Shown here: positions 1-7,659 of the stretch, piece by piece
How positions within the stretch are numbered: position 1 is the first letter of the stretch
Layout of the letters: every line of letters begins with the position of its first letter
NCBI GenBank assembly: GCA_903876615.1
Contig: CAIRAS010000488.1
Coordinates: 1-13,997, forward strand
Direction of reading: 5' to 3'
Length of the DNA stretch: 13,997 nt
Source: an uncultured Holophagaceae bacterium
GTDB lineage: Bacteria; Acidobacteriota; Holophagae; Holophagales; Holophagaceae
Notes under the pieces: model-generated
The model's database searches: none
Seen by the model: only the letters and a program-made list of their open reading frames with translations
Told to the model about the DNA's origin: nothing
Program-made: the position numbers and the translations under genes

Positions 1-247
1 CGGCCTCTTCCAGGGCCTGCCCCCGGGCCTGCCCGTGGGCCGCTACCACAGCCTCATCGCCGAGCCCGACTCGCTGCCCGCCTGCTGGCGCGTGACCGGC
101 CGCAGCCCCGGCGGCGAGATCATGGCCATGGCCCACCGCACGCTGCCCCGCTGGGGCGTGCAGTTCCACCCCGAGAGCATCCTCACGCCGGACGGTCCAG
201 CCATGCTCGCCAACTTCCTCCGCCTCGCCAAGGACGCCCGCCCATGA
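1..247 (+). CDS. trpG: Anthranilate synthase glutamine amidotransferase component, 3' end only
   Basis: This is the C-terminal 81 or so residues of the class I glutamine amidotransferase that hydrolyses glutamine and passes ammonia to TrpE in the first committed step of tryptophan synthesis. The reading frame enters at base 2. The family motif GRYHSL is present (bases 38-55), followed by GVQFHPESILT, which carries the His-Glu pair of the Cys-His-Glu triad. The nucleophile cysteine lies upstream of the window. The stop TGA (245-247) overlaps the trpD ATG in an ATGA junction. A PabA role in folate synthesis cannot be excluded for such proteins, because TrpG and PabA are often one bifunctional protein. 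The position in front of trpD makes trpG the primary assignment. Confidence 0.93.
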   Translation, partial: GLFQGLPPGLPVGRYHSLIAEPDSLPACWRVTGRSPGGEIMAMAHRTLPRWGVQFHPESILTPDGPAMLANFLRLAKDARP

Positions 248-1281
248 CGCTGCTCACGACCCACAACCCCAGCCGCCCCCTGCCCGAGGCCACCGCCTCG
301 GAGCTCATGCACATCTTCATCGACCAGGACACGGACGCCCTCCTGGTGGGCGCCTGCCTGGCCCTCCTGGCCCAGCGTGTGCCCGAGGCCCACGAGCTGG
401 CAGCCTTCGCCGACGCCCTCTCGGAGGTGGCCGTGCCCTTCCCGGCGGTGCCCGCAGGGGCGCTGGACACCTGCGGCACCGGGGGTGATGGTTCCTCGAC
501 CGCCAACCTCAGCACCCTGGCGGCCCTGCTGCTGGCCCACCTGGGCGTGCCCATCGTCAAGCACGGCAACCGCGCCGCCACCGGCGTCTGCGGCAGCGCG
601 GACCTGCTGGAGGCCCTGGGCTACGACCTGGCCCGGCCCAGCGCCGACCTGGCCGAGGACCTGCGCACCCGGAACTTCGCCTTCCTCTTCGCGCCCGCCT
701 ACCACCCGCTGCTGGGCCGCCTGCGCGAGATCCGCAAGCGCCTGGGCATCCCCACCATCTTCAACCTGCTCGGCCCCCTGCTGAATCCGGGCAACCCGCC
801 CCTGCAGCTGCTGGGCGTGGCCCGCGAGGACCTGGTGGCACCCATGGCCGGGGCCCTGGCCCGCCGTCCCACCCTGCAGCGCGCCCTGGTGATCCACGGC
901 AAGGATGCGGAAGGGAAGGGCCTCGACGAGGCCTCCATCGAGGGGCCCACCACCGTGGTGGCTTCCGTCGATGGCCGCGTGGCCGCGCCCCAGGTGCTGG
1001 TGCCCCGGGAGCTGGGCCTGCAGCCGCCCGTGCGCCACGCCCTGCGCGTGGCAGACCGCGCCGAGGCCCTGGCCGTGGCCCGGGGGCTCTTCGCCGGGGC
1101 CACCCACGCGGACTTCCGGCCCGCCGTGGCGGACGCTGTCGCGCTGCAGGCGGCCCTGGGGCTGCACCTGCACCGGGGCACCGGCCTCGAAGGCCTGGCC
1201 GAGACCCTGCGCGAGACGCGCGCCCAGCTGGAACTTGGCTTCCCACTGCCCTTCGCCCCGGGCGGCGAGGTGCGCCTGTGA
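244..1281 (+). CDS. trpD: Anthranilate phosphoribosyltransferase
   Basis: This enzyme joins anthranilate to phosphoribosyl pyrophosphate to give phosphoribosyl-anthranilate, the second step of the tryptophan pathway, in the cytoplasm. The protein has 345 residues, normal for the stand-alone family. The PRPP-binding glycine loop DTCGTGGDG is at residues 75-83, KHGNR at 106-110 and GSAD at 117-120. FNLLGPLLNP and a GLDEASIEG segment follow, the latter corresponding to the metal-binding DE motif. The stretch after KHGNR reads AATGVCGSAD, where many homologues have SSxSGSAD, so the anthranilate-side loop is slightly divergent. The start is fixed by the ATGA overlap with trpG and an AAGGA ribosome site about 10 bases upstream. 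The stop overlaps the trpC GTG. It is not fused to trpG, as it is in enterobacteria. Confidence 0.97.
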   Translation: MTLLTTHNPSRPLPEATASELMHIFIDQDTDALLVGACLALLAQRVPEAHELAAFADALSEVAVPFPAVPAGALDTCGTGGDGSSTANLSTLAALLLAHLGVPIVKHGNRAATGVCGSADLLEALGYDLARPSADLAEDLRTRNFAFLFAPAYHPLLGRLREIRKRLGIPTIFNLLGPLLNPGNPPLQLLGVAREDLVAPMAGALARRPTLQRALVIHGKDAEGKGLDEASIEGPTTVVASVDGRVAAPQVLVPRELGLQPPVRHALRVADRAEALAVARGLFAGATHADFRPAVADAVALQAALGLHLHRGTGLEGLAETLRETRAQLELGFPLPFAPGGEVRL

Positions 1282-2114
1282 GCCCACTGCCGTCGCCTGC
1301 AGCCTTCGTCCACGACTCGGGCCTGCCCGCGAAGTCCCTGTTGCAGCAGGTCCTCGTGGCGGAGCTGGCCCGGGTGGAGCAGTTGCCCCCGCCGGGGCCG
1401 CCGGTGCGGGCCGCCCTCCGGGGTGCCGGGGCCTTTGAAACCGCGCTGCGCCGCGAGGCCACTGGCCGGGGCGGCGCGGTCATCGCGGAATACAAGCAAG
1501 GCTCCCCCTCCCTGGGCCCCTTCGCCGTGGGCACCCCGCTGCTGCCCCAGCTGAAGGCTTACGCGGAAGGCGGCGCCGCCGCTTTTTCGATCCTCACGGA
1601 GCCCACCTATTTCCGGGGCTCCGCCGAGCACCTCCAGGCGGCGGCTGAACTGGGCGTGCCCCGGCTCTACAAGGGCTTTGTGATCTCCGAAGCCCAGCTG
1701 GCCGAGGCAGAGGCCGCAGGTGCCGAAGCCGTGCTGCTCATCGCCCGGGTGCTCAAGGAGCACACCGCGGCCTTCGCGGACGCGGCCCGGCGGCGGGGTC
1801 TCGAGCCCCTCGTTGAGCTCCACAACCTCACGGAAGTGGGGTTCGCCCTGGCGGCGGAGGCCCGCCTCGTGGGCATCAATGCCCGCAACCTCTCGACCTT
1901 CACCCTGGGCGCCCCCACGGCGGCGCCCCTGCGGGCGGTCTTCCCTGAGGCGGTGCTCATCCGCGAGTCCGGTCTCGCCACTCCCGAGGACGCCCAGGCG
2001 GCGCTGCGGGCCGGCTTCGATGCGGTGCTCATCGGCGAGGCCCTCATGCGCAGCCCGGATCCCCGGGACTTCCTGGCGCGGCTCCTGACGGGGCTTCGGG
2101 CGGAGGCCCTGTGA
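1278..2114 (+). CDS. trpC: Indole-3-glycerol-phosphate synthase
   Basis: This enzyme closes the indole ring, converting carboxyphenylamino-deoxyribulose phosphate into indole-3-glycerol phosphate. The 278-residue protein is a single TIM barrel, not the TrpC-TrpF fusion of E. coli. All the expected catalytic positions can be matched to the Sulfolobus enzyme: E71 and K73 in the EYKQGSPSLG motif, K132 in LYKGFV, E180 in LVELH, N201 in GINARN, and E230-S231 in IRESG. A phosphate-site segment VLIGEALM is at 250-257. The family motif RKDF around the second lysine reads YKGF here, a mild departure that keeps the lysine. The GTG start overlaps the trpD stop (GTGA), and the stop overlaps the trpF GTG in the same way, so its translation probably depends on neighbouring ribosomes. 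Confidence 0.97.
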   Translation: MSPLPSPAAFVHDSGLPAKSLLQQVLVAELARVEQLPPPGPPVRAALRGAGAFETALRREATGRGGAVIAEYKQGSPSLGPFAVGTPLLPQLKAYAEGGAAAFSILTEPTYFRGSAEHLQAAAELGVPRLYKGFVISEAQLAEAEAAGAEAVLLIARVLKEHTAAFADAARRRGLEPLVELHNLTEVGFALAAEARLVGINARNLSTFTLGAPTAAPLRAVFPEAVLIRESGLATPEDAQAALRAGFDAVLIGEALMRSPDPRDFLARLLTGLRAEAL

Positions 2115-2731
2115 GTCTCCTGGCCAAGGTCTGCGGCCTGGTGCAGGCGGAAGATGCGGCCCAGGCTGCCGCATTGGGCGCGGACCTGCTGGGCTTCGTC
2201 TGCCACCCACCCAGCCCGCGGCACTGCGCGGACCTGACCGTGGCGGCGCCTTACCTGGACCGCGCGGTGCTGGTGATGGTGGCTGCTGAGCCCGAGGCGA
2301 TCCTGGCCACGGCCCGCCGCCACGGCTTCCGCCGGGTGCAGCCCTATCTGCCCAGCGCCGGGTGCAGAGTGGGGGTGGCGCGGCTCCGCGCTGCGGGTCT
2401 CTTCGTGCTGTTGCCCTGGGCCGACGAGCCCCACCCGGAGACGCCCAACCCGGACCTCTACCTGTGGGAGACCAGCCCCGCCCAGACCGGCGTGCCCGGC
2501 GGCTCGGGGCAGGGCCATGCCATGGCCTTCCCTCCCCCGGGGGACTTCCTGCTGGCCGGGGGCCTCGACGCCGCCAACCTGAAGGCCCGTCTCGCCGCGG
2601 TGCCTGAGGCCCTCCGCTCGCACCTGCGCGGCGCCGACGCCGCCAGCCGCCTCGAGGCCAGCCCGGGCCGCAAGGACCCAGCCAAACTCTCAACTTTCAT
2701 CTCCAGCGTCCATGAATGGGAGTCCGCATGA
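2111..2731 (+). CDS. trpF: Phosphoribosylanthranilate isomerase, divergent
   Basis: By position this gene carries out the Amadori rearrangement of phosphoribosyl-anthranilate, the step between TrpD and TrpC. The protein has 206 residues, normal for the family. Recognisable parts are AKVCGL, with the catalytic cysteine at C8; GADLLGFV followed by SPR; GGSGQG in the phosphate loop; LAGGLDAANL; and a C-terminal D176...E182 stretch leading into SPGRKDPAKL. Several usual motifs are altered: QLHG reads QPYL (residues 77-80); the LLD segment with the general-acid aspartate reads LWE, giving E120; and SSGVE reads ASRLE. The fold and operon position make the call firm, but the active site is unusual (see findings). 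It starts with GTG, overlapping the trpC stop, and its TGA overlaps the trpB ATG. Confidence 0.88.
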   Translation: MSLLAKVCGLVQAEDAAQAAALGADLLGFVCHPPSPRHCADLTVAAPYLDRAVLVMVAAEPEAILATARRHGFRRVQPYLPSAGCRVGVARLRAAGLFVLLPWADEPHPETPNPDLYLWETSPAQTGVPGGSGQGHAMAFPPPGDFLLAGGLDAANLKARLAAVPEALRSHLRGADAASRLEASPGRKDPAKLSTFISSVHEWESA

Positions 2732-3912
2732 CCCTTGGCTTCACCCTCCCCGACCGCTTCGGCAGCCAGGCCCTGGGCGGCTGCTATGCCCCGGAGACCC
2801 TCCTGCAGCCGCTCCTGGATCTGGAGGCCGCCTTCCGCTCGGCCCTGGCCGATCCCGCCTATGTCGCGGAGCTGAAGGGCGAGCTGCGGCACTTCGTGGG
2901 CCGGCCCACGCCGCTGACACCCGCCCCTCGGCTGGCCGCCCAGCTGGGCCTGAAGGCCCTCTTCCTGAAGCGGGAGGACCTCACCCACACCGGCGCCCAC
3001 AAGATCAACAACGCCCTGGCCCAGGCCCTCCTGGCCAAGCGCATGGGGAAGCACGAGATCATTGCCGAGACCGGCGCGGGCCAGCACGGTGTGGCCACGG
3101 CGGCGGCCTGCGCCCGGCTCGGGCTGTCCTGCACGGTCTACATGGGTGTCACCGACATGGCCCGCCAGGCCCCGAACGTGGCCCGCATGCGGCTCTTCGG
3201 CGCCAAGGTCGCACCCGTGGAAGCGGGGCAGGGCACCCTGAAGGAGGCCGTGAACGAGGCCCTCCGAGCCTGGGCCGCCCGCTGCGATCGCGCCCACTAC
3301 ATCCTGGGTTCGGCCTTGGGGCCGCATCCCTTCCCGACCCTGGTCCGCACCTTCCAGACCGTCATCGGTGAGGAGGCCCGCGCCCAGATTCTTGAACAGG
3401 CCGGCACGCTGCCCGAGGTGGTCATCGCCTGCGCGGGCGGCGGGAGCAACGGCCTGGGCCTGCTGGTCCCTTTCCTGGGCGATCCCCTGCGCCGCGTGGC
3501 CGTGGAGGCGGGCGGCCACGGCCCCGACCTGGGTGAGCATGCCGCACGCCTGGACGGTGGCCGCCTGGGCGTCCTGCATGGCTGCAAGACCCTCCTGCTG
3601 CAGGATGACCACGGCCACACGGCCGAGACCGCCAGCATCAGCGCGGGCCTGGACTACCCGGCCCTGGGGCCGGAGCTCGCGGCCCTCATCCTGGACGGCC
3701 AGGTCGAGGTGCGCCGCGCCTCGGATGAGGAGGCCCTCACCGGTGCCCGTCTGCTCTGTGAAGCCGAAGGCATCCTGCCGGCCCTCGAGAGCAGCCACGC
3801 CCTGGCGCTGCTGCCCAGCTTGGCTGCCGAGGGCGCCGCCACCGTCCTACTCGGCCTCAGCGGCCGCGGCGACAAGGACCTCTCCACCTACCAGTCGCGC
3901 TCGGGGCTCTGA
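2728..3912 (+). CDS. trpB: Tryptophan synthase beta subunit
   Basis: This PLP enzyme condenses indole with serine to give tryptophan in the alpha2-beta2 complex with TrpA. The 394-residue protein aligns well with the Salmonella enzyme. HTGAHKINN carries the PLP lysine K92; ETGAGQHG carries the catalytic glutamate E114, with the same 22-residue spacing as K87/E109; GGGSNG (237-242) is the PLP phosphate cup; and SGRGDKD starts at S378 near the end. The SISAGLDYP segment is present. It is the classic TrpB1 type, not the longer TrpB2. An in-frame ATG at 2716 exists, but the start at 2728 is preferred because it repeats the ATGA overlap seen in the operon and has GGAG (2719-2722) five bases upstream. 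Confidence 0.97.
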   Translation: MTLGFTLPDRFGSQALGGCYAPETLLQPLLDLEAAFRSALADPAYVAELKGELRHFVGRPTPLTPAPRLAAQLGLKALFLKREDLTHTGAHKINNALAQALLAKRMGKHEIIAETGAGQHGVATAAACARLGLSCTVYMGVTDMARQAPNVARMRLFGAKVAPVEAGQGTLKEAVNEALRAWAARCDRAHYILGSALGPHPFPTLVRTFQTVIGEEARAQILEQAGTLPEVVIACAGGGSNGLGLLVPFLGDPLRRVAVEAGGHGPDLGEHAARLDGGRLGVLHGCKTLLLQDDHGHTAETASISAGLDYPALGPELAALILDGQVEVRRASDEEALTGARLLCEAEGILPALESSHALALLPSLAAEGAATVLLGLSGRGDKDLSTYQSRSGL

Positions 3913-3913
3913 C

Positions 3914-4669
3914 ATGAATCCGCTACTTCCCTTCCTCATGGCCGGCGATCCCTCCCTGGAGGCCCTGCCGGGGCTGCTCTCGGATGCCAAGGCTCTCGGC
4001 CTCGAAGCCCTGGAGCTCGGCCTGCCCCACTCGGACCCCATCGCCGACGGGCCGGTCCTCCAGGCTGCCGCCCACCGGGCCATCCAGCGGGGCGCCACGC
4101 CGCTGCGCGTGCTGCAGAGCCTCGCCGGGCTCACAGACAGTCCGGACGTGGTGCTCTTTACCTACCTGAACCCCCTGCTGCAGCTCGGGGCGGCGGAGCT
4201 GAAACGGCTGCTGGCACCCACGCCAGTGCGGGCTCTGCTGGTGGTGGACCTGCCCTTCGGCGAGGAGGCCGCGTTCGAAGCCGACCTGCGGGCCGCCGGA
4301 TATCCCATGGTGCCGCTGCTGGCCCCCACCACCACCCTGAGCCGGGCGCGGCAGATCCTCACGGAGCGCCCGGATCCCGGCGAGGGCGCGCCCTTTGCCC
4401 AGCGCTTCGCCTATGTGGTGGCCCGGCTCGGCGTCACGGGCACGGGGCAGGGCCTCGATCTGCAGCCGGTCTCGGCGCGGGTTGCGGACCTGCTGCCGCT
4501 GACCTCACGCCCCCTGGCGGTCGGCTTTGGACTCTCCGATCCCCGCAGCCTCACCGCCATCCGGAGGCTGGGTGCGACCCCCGTCATCGGGTCGGCCCTG
4601 GTCCAGGAATTGGCCGAGGGGCGTGGTCTGCGGGCGGCCCTGACCCCCAGGCTGGTTGACGATCTGTAG
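3914..4669 (+). CDS. trpA: Tryptophan synthase alpha subunit, short N-terminus
   Basis: This subunit cleaves indole-3-glycerol phosphate to indole and glyceraldehyde phosphate and channels the indole to TrpB. The 251-residue TIM barrel keeps the catalytic acids: E34 in LELGLP and D45 in DPIADGP, equivalent to E49 and D60 of E. coli. It also has YVVARLGVTG, VGFGLSDP and VIGSAL for the phosphate site. Both acids sit exactly 15 residues earlier than in E. coli because the protein begins almost directly at strand 1 (MNPLLPFLMAGDPS). The usual N-terminal helix is therefore missing. The conserved PFSDP reads PHSDP. About ten extra residues (PDPGEGAPFAQ region) precede FAYVVA. The start codon follows the trpB stop by one base. 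The longer open frame upstream lies inside trpB and lacks TrpA similarity, so no N-terminal extension is available. Confidence 0.95.
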   Translation: MNPLLPFLMAGDPSLEALPGLLSDAKALGLEALELGLPHSDPIADGPVLQAAAHRAIQRGATPLRVLQSLAGLTDSPDVVLFTYLNPLLQLGAAELKRLLAPTPVRALLVVDLPFGEEAAFEADLRAAGYPMVPLLAPTTTLSRARQILTERPDPGEGAPFAQRFAYVVARLGVTGTGQGLDLQPVSARVADLLPLTSRPLAVGFGLSDPRSLTAIRRLGATPVIGSALVQELAEGRGLRAALTPRLVDDL

Positions 4670-4710
4670 ATAGGGAATGCTTGCTCCCCCGGAATTGCTT
4701 TCAGGAGTGG

Positions 4711-4738
4711 TTGCACCCCTGACGCGATTTGGTATCTT
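4711..4738 (+). promoter_or_regulatory. Candidate sigma70-type promoter for the FadL-like porin gene
   Basis: TTGCAC (4711-4716) and TATCTT (4733-4738) are separated by 16 bases, within the window accepted for housekeeping sigma promoters. The element lies in the 145-base gap between trpA and the porin gene, in a locally AT-richer patch. The spacing would give a leader of about 70 bases. No clear terminator hairpin follows trpA, so read-through from the trp operon remains possible. This is a match by eye only. Confidence 0.45.
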
Positions 4739-4814
4739 GGTCCATCACCATCCTTGCCAAATCGGCTGGAGACAGCCACTCACCCCGGTCACCCGGGACA
4801 GGAGTCATGCCCCT

Positions 4815-6314
4815 ATGAGCCACCGTTCGCGTTTCACCCTCACGGCCCTGACGTTGGTCGCTGCTGCGGCCTTCGCCCCCCAGGCGCAGGCCAGTGGTTT
4901 CCAGCTTCGGGAGCAGAGCCCGCTCTCCCTGGGCAACGCATTCGGTGGAATCAGCGCGGGTGGCGGTGACATCAGCTCGCTCTACTTCAATCCCGCGGTG
5001 ATGACCCAGTACGACGGCATTCAGTTTTCCTCCGGTGGCACTTACATCGGTCTGAGTGCGAAGTTCGAGAGCGCGACCGCATCCCGGACACCCGTGATCA
5101 CGGCGCTCGGCTTCCAGGTTTCGCCCATCACCGGCACCGCCCTGAGTCCGATTTCGGGCCAGGCCGGCCATGGCAATGCGGCCATCTCCGCGGTGCTCCC
5201 CGAGTTCAACATCATGTACAGCGTGAGCAACGACCTGAAGATCGGCCTCTCGCTGAACGTCCCCTTCGGTCTCGCGACCGAATACGATGCCAACTGGATC
5301 GGCCGCTACCACGCTCTGAAGACTGACCTGAAGACCATCGACATCAGCCCCAGCATCGCCTACCGAATCTCGAAGGACTTCAGCTTCGGTGTGGCCCTGA
5401 TCGCCCGCCGCGCGGATGCGGAACTCTCCAACGGCGTGGACTACGGCACCGCCCTGGCGCTGAAGGTGGCACCCGCCCTGGCTGCCGCCGGCATGTCCCC
5501 AGTCTCGCCCGGTGCAGGCATGAACAGCCCGGTGGCGACGGTGGCCATGGGTGCACCCAATGGCACCTTCGGCACCCCCGGCTACGCGATTCCCGGCGCC
5601 TGGGATGGCACCGCGGGCCTCAAGGGTGGTTGCTGGGCCTACGGCTACAAGCTGGGCCTGACCTACGAGCCCTCCAAGAACTTCCGCATGGGCCTTGCCT
5701 TCAACGCCGCCATGTCCATGACCCTCACAGGGGATGCTGAGTTCTCCTACCCCTCCGCCATGCCTGCCACAGACCTTGGTGCCCTCCAGGCTGCGGGCCT
5801 CAAGAACACGGGCGGTTCCGCCGTGCTCAACCTGCCGGCCACCACCTCTCTTGGTTTCGACTGGAAGGTGAGCCCCACCTTCTCGCTGCAGGGCGAGCTG
5901 GCCCGCACGAACTGGTCCACCTTCAAGGAGCTGCGCGTGCACTTCAGTTCCGGCGCGCCGGACTCCATCACAGACGAGAGCTGGAAGGACAGCACCTTCA
6001 CGTCCCTGGGCGCCACCTGGAAGACCAACGACACCCTGACCCTGCGCGCGGGCCTGGCCTTCGACACCAGCGCCGTGGATGACGCCCATCGCACACCCCG
6101 CATCCCTGACAACGACCGCAAGTGGGTCTCCTTCGGCGCCAGCTACAAGCTGTCGAAGCAGGCCACCGTCGATATCGGCTACAGCCGCCTCTTCATCGCC
6201 GACGGAAAGAATCAGCTCACCGCCGCCAATGACAACGTCACCCGCGGCACCCTCACCGGGGTCATCAAGGCCGACATCAACCTGTTGGGCGCCGCGCTGC
6301 GCTACACCTTCTAG
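4815..6314 (+). CDS. FadL/OmpP1/TodX-family outer membrane transport protein
   Basis: Members of this family are monomeric outer-membrane beta barrels that let long-chain fatty acids or other hydrophobic compounds cross the outer membrane. The protein has 499 residues. It opens with a signal peptide (basic start, hydrophobic core, probable cleavage after AQA at residue 26), so the mature protein begins SGFQLREQSPLSLGNAFGG, the typical FadL hatch start. LYFNPAVM carries the NPA motif of the family. Alternating-residue strands follow throughout, and the chain ends RYTF with the terminal aromatic used by the Bam machinery. Residues of about 210-272 form a long Ala/Gly/Pro-rich stretch ending GGCWAYGYK, probably an enlarged surface loop. 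The ATG at 4815 was chosen because it begins the signal peptide and has AGGAG at 4800-4804. The substrate cannot be read from the sequence. The mature protein implies a Gram-negative envelope. Confidence 0.93.
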   Translation: MSHRSRFTLTALTLVAAAAFAPQAQASGFQLREQSPLSLGNAFGGISAGGGDISSLYFNPAVMTQYDGIQFSSGGTYIGLSAKFESATASRTPVITALGFQVSPITGTALSPISGQAGHGNAAISAVLPEFNIMYSVSNDLKIGLSLNVPFGLATEYDANWIGRYHALKTDLKTIDISPSIAYRISKDFSFGVALIARRADAELSNGVDYGTALALKVAPALAAAGMSPVSPGAGMNSPVATVAMGAPNGTFGTPGYAIPGAWDGTAGLKGGCWAYGYKLGLTYEPSKNFRMGLAFNAAMSMTLTGDAEFSYPSAMPATDLGALQAAGLKNTGGSAVLNLPATTSLGFDWKVSPTFSLQGELARTNWSTFKELRVHFSSGAPDSITDESWKDSTFTSLGATWKTNDTLTLRAGLAFDTSAVDDAHRTPRIPDNDRKWVSFGASYKLSKQATVDIGYSRLFIADGKNQLTAANDNVTRGTLTGVIKADINLLGAALRYTF

Positions 6315-6333
6315 TCCAGCTTCACCCAGTCAT

Positions 6334-6364
6334 AAAAAAGGCCCGGCATGCCGGGCCTTTTTTT
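6334..6364. terminator. Bidirectional rho-independent terminator
   Basis: An 18-base perfect palindrome (6340-6357, core GGCCCGG-CATG-CCGGGCC) is flanked by six A residues on the left and seven T residues on the right. It therefore reads as an intrinsic terminator on both strands. It sits between the convergent porin and thiolase genes, 19 bases after the porin stop codon. Confidence 0.93.
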
Positions 6365-6418
6365 AGGTTCTTCCGGGAATTCCAGAAACGCCTATTTTCC
6401 CTTGGCTGCAACCAAGCG

Positions 6419-7591
6419 TCAGACCCGCTCGACGGCCATGGCGATGGCATTGCCGCCGCCCAGGCAGAGGGCAGCCACGCCGCGCTGCTGACCGCGTTGT
6501 GCCAGGGCGTTCAGGAGGGTGGCCATCACCCGGGCGCCGCTGGCGCCGATGGGGTGGCCCAGGGCCACGGCACCGCCATGGACGTTGATGCGGTCCGCCG
6601 GCAGCTGCAGCTCGTTCATGGTGGCCACCAGCTGCACCGCGAAGGCCTCGTTGATCTCCCAGAGGTCTACGTCCTGAGTGGCCCAGCCGACCTTCGCCAG
6701 CAGCTTGCGGATGGCCTCCACCGGGGCCATGAGCACCCACTCCGGGGCCAGGCCGGCGGTGGCGGTGCCGAGGATCCGCGCCTGGATCTTGAGGCCGTGG
6801 GCCTTGGCGTAGTCCTCGGAGGTGACCAGGGCCGCGGCGGCGCCGTCGTTCACGCTGGGGGCGTTGCCGGCGGTGACGGAGCCGTTCTTCTGGAAGGCCG
6901 GCCTCAGCTTAGCCAGGCTCTCGGCGGTGGTGTCGGCCCGGGGGCTCTCATCCTCGGTGACGATCAGGTCGCCCTTGCGGCCGGGTACGGCGATGGGCAC
7001 GATCTCCGCCTGGAAGGCCCCGGACTTTATGGCCGCAATGGCCTTGCGGTGGCTCTCGGCGGCCCAGGCGTCCTGGGTCTCGCGGCTGATCGCATACTTC
7101 TCGGCCACCCGCTCACCCGTGAGGCCCATGTGCTGGTCGGTCATGGCGCACCAGAGCCCGTCGAGGATCATGGCGTCCTTGGCCTCGGTGTGGCCCATGC
7201 GGGCGCCCGTGCGGAGCTTGGGCATGAGGTAGGGGGCGTTGGACATGGACTCCATGCCGCCCGCCAGCACCACCTCGTGGTCGCCCAGGCGCACGGCATT
7301 GGCCGCGAGCTGGATGGCCTTCAGGCCGCTGCCGCAGACCTTGTTGATGGTGAGCGCCGAGCAGGTCTCGGCCAGCCCGCCACGCAGGGCCGCCTGACGC
7401 GCCGGGGCCTGGCCCACGCCCGCGCCCACCACGTTGCCGAAGATGGCCTCGGTGGGGGTCACGCCGGGCACGGCGGCCAGGAGGGCCTTCACGACCTGGG
7501 CCGCCAGGTCAGGGGCGGCCAGGGGGGCCAGCGCGCCCTGGAACTTGCCGATGGGGCTGCGGAGGGTGTGCAGGATGACGGCCTGGGACAT
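6419..7591 (-). CDS. Acetyl-CoA acetyltransferase (thiolase family)
   Basis: This thiolase joins or cleaves acyl-CoA units by a Claisen reaction. Acetoacetyl-CoA thiolase is the most likely role, with beta-oxidation an alternative. The 390-residue protein has the acyl-accepting cysteine C86 in [43 protein letters not shown] with the base H346; and the second cysteine C376 in CLGGGNAIA. The last motif usually reads CxGGGxGxA, so the NA pair here is a small variation. The ATG at 7591 is chosen over an upstream TTG/CTG extension because MSQAVIL is the usual family start and AGGAG lies just upstream. It ends against the bidirectional terminator, so it is the last gene of the minus-strand group with yggT and divIVA. 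No partner beta-oxidation gene is visible in the window, so the pathway is not settled. Confidence 0.95.
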   Translation of the reverse strand: MSQAVILHTLRSPIGKFQGALAPLAAPDLAAQVVKALLAAVPGVTPTEAIFGNVVGAGVGQAPARQAALRGGLAETCSALTINKVCGSGLKAIQLAANAVRLGDHEVVLAGGMESMSNAPYLMPKLRTGARMGHTEAKDAMILDGLWCAMTDQHMGLTGERVAEKYAISRETQDAWAAESHRKAIAAIKSGAFQAEIVPIAVPGRKGDLIVTEDESPRADTTAESLAKLRPAFQKNGSVTAGNAPSVNDGAAAALVTSEDYAKAHGLKIQARILGTATAGLAPEWVLMAPVEAIRKLLAKVGWATQDVDLWEINEAFAVQLVATMNELQLPADRINVHGGAVALGHPIGASGARVMATLLNALAQRGQQRGVAALCLGGGNAIAMAVERV

Positions 7592-7659
7592 GGGGGCTCC
7601 TGGGTTGCTCGGGGGGGCTGTCAGCAATCAGCTGTCAAAAGAAAGTAAGGTTGTGGCGG

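Noticed and set aside
699..2693. Long minus-strand open frame of 664 codons opposite trpD, trpC and trpF
   Set aside because: It is Arg/Pro/Gly-rich, has no family motif, and lies antisense to genes with complete catalytic motifs. High GC makes long empty frames common.
2716..2727. Upstream ATG for trpB at 2716
   Set aside because: The ATG at 2728 has better ribosome-site spacing and repeats the 4-base overlap of the other junctions.
7633..7638. TTGACA box on the minus strand upstream of the thiolase
   Set aside because: There is a perfect -35 sequence but no -10-like box at 16-18 bases downstream, where the sequence is a run of C. A nearby 7-base direct repeat (GCTGTCA) is too short to interpret.
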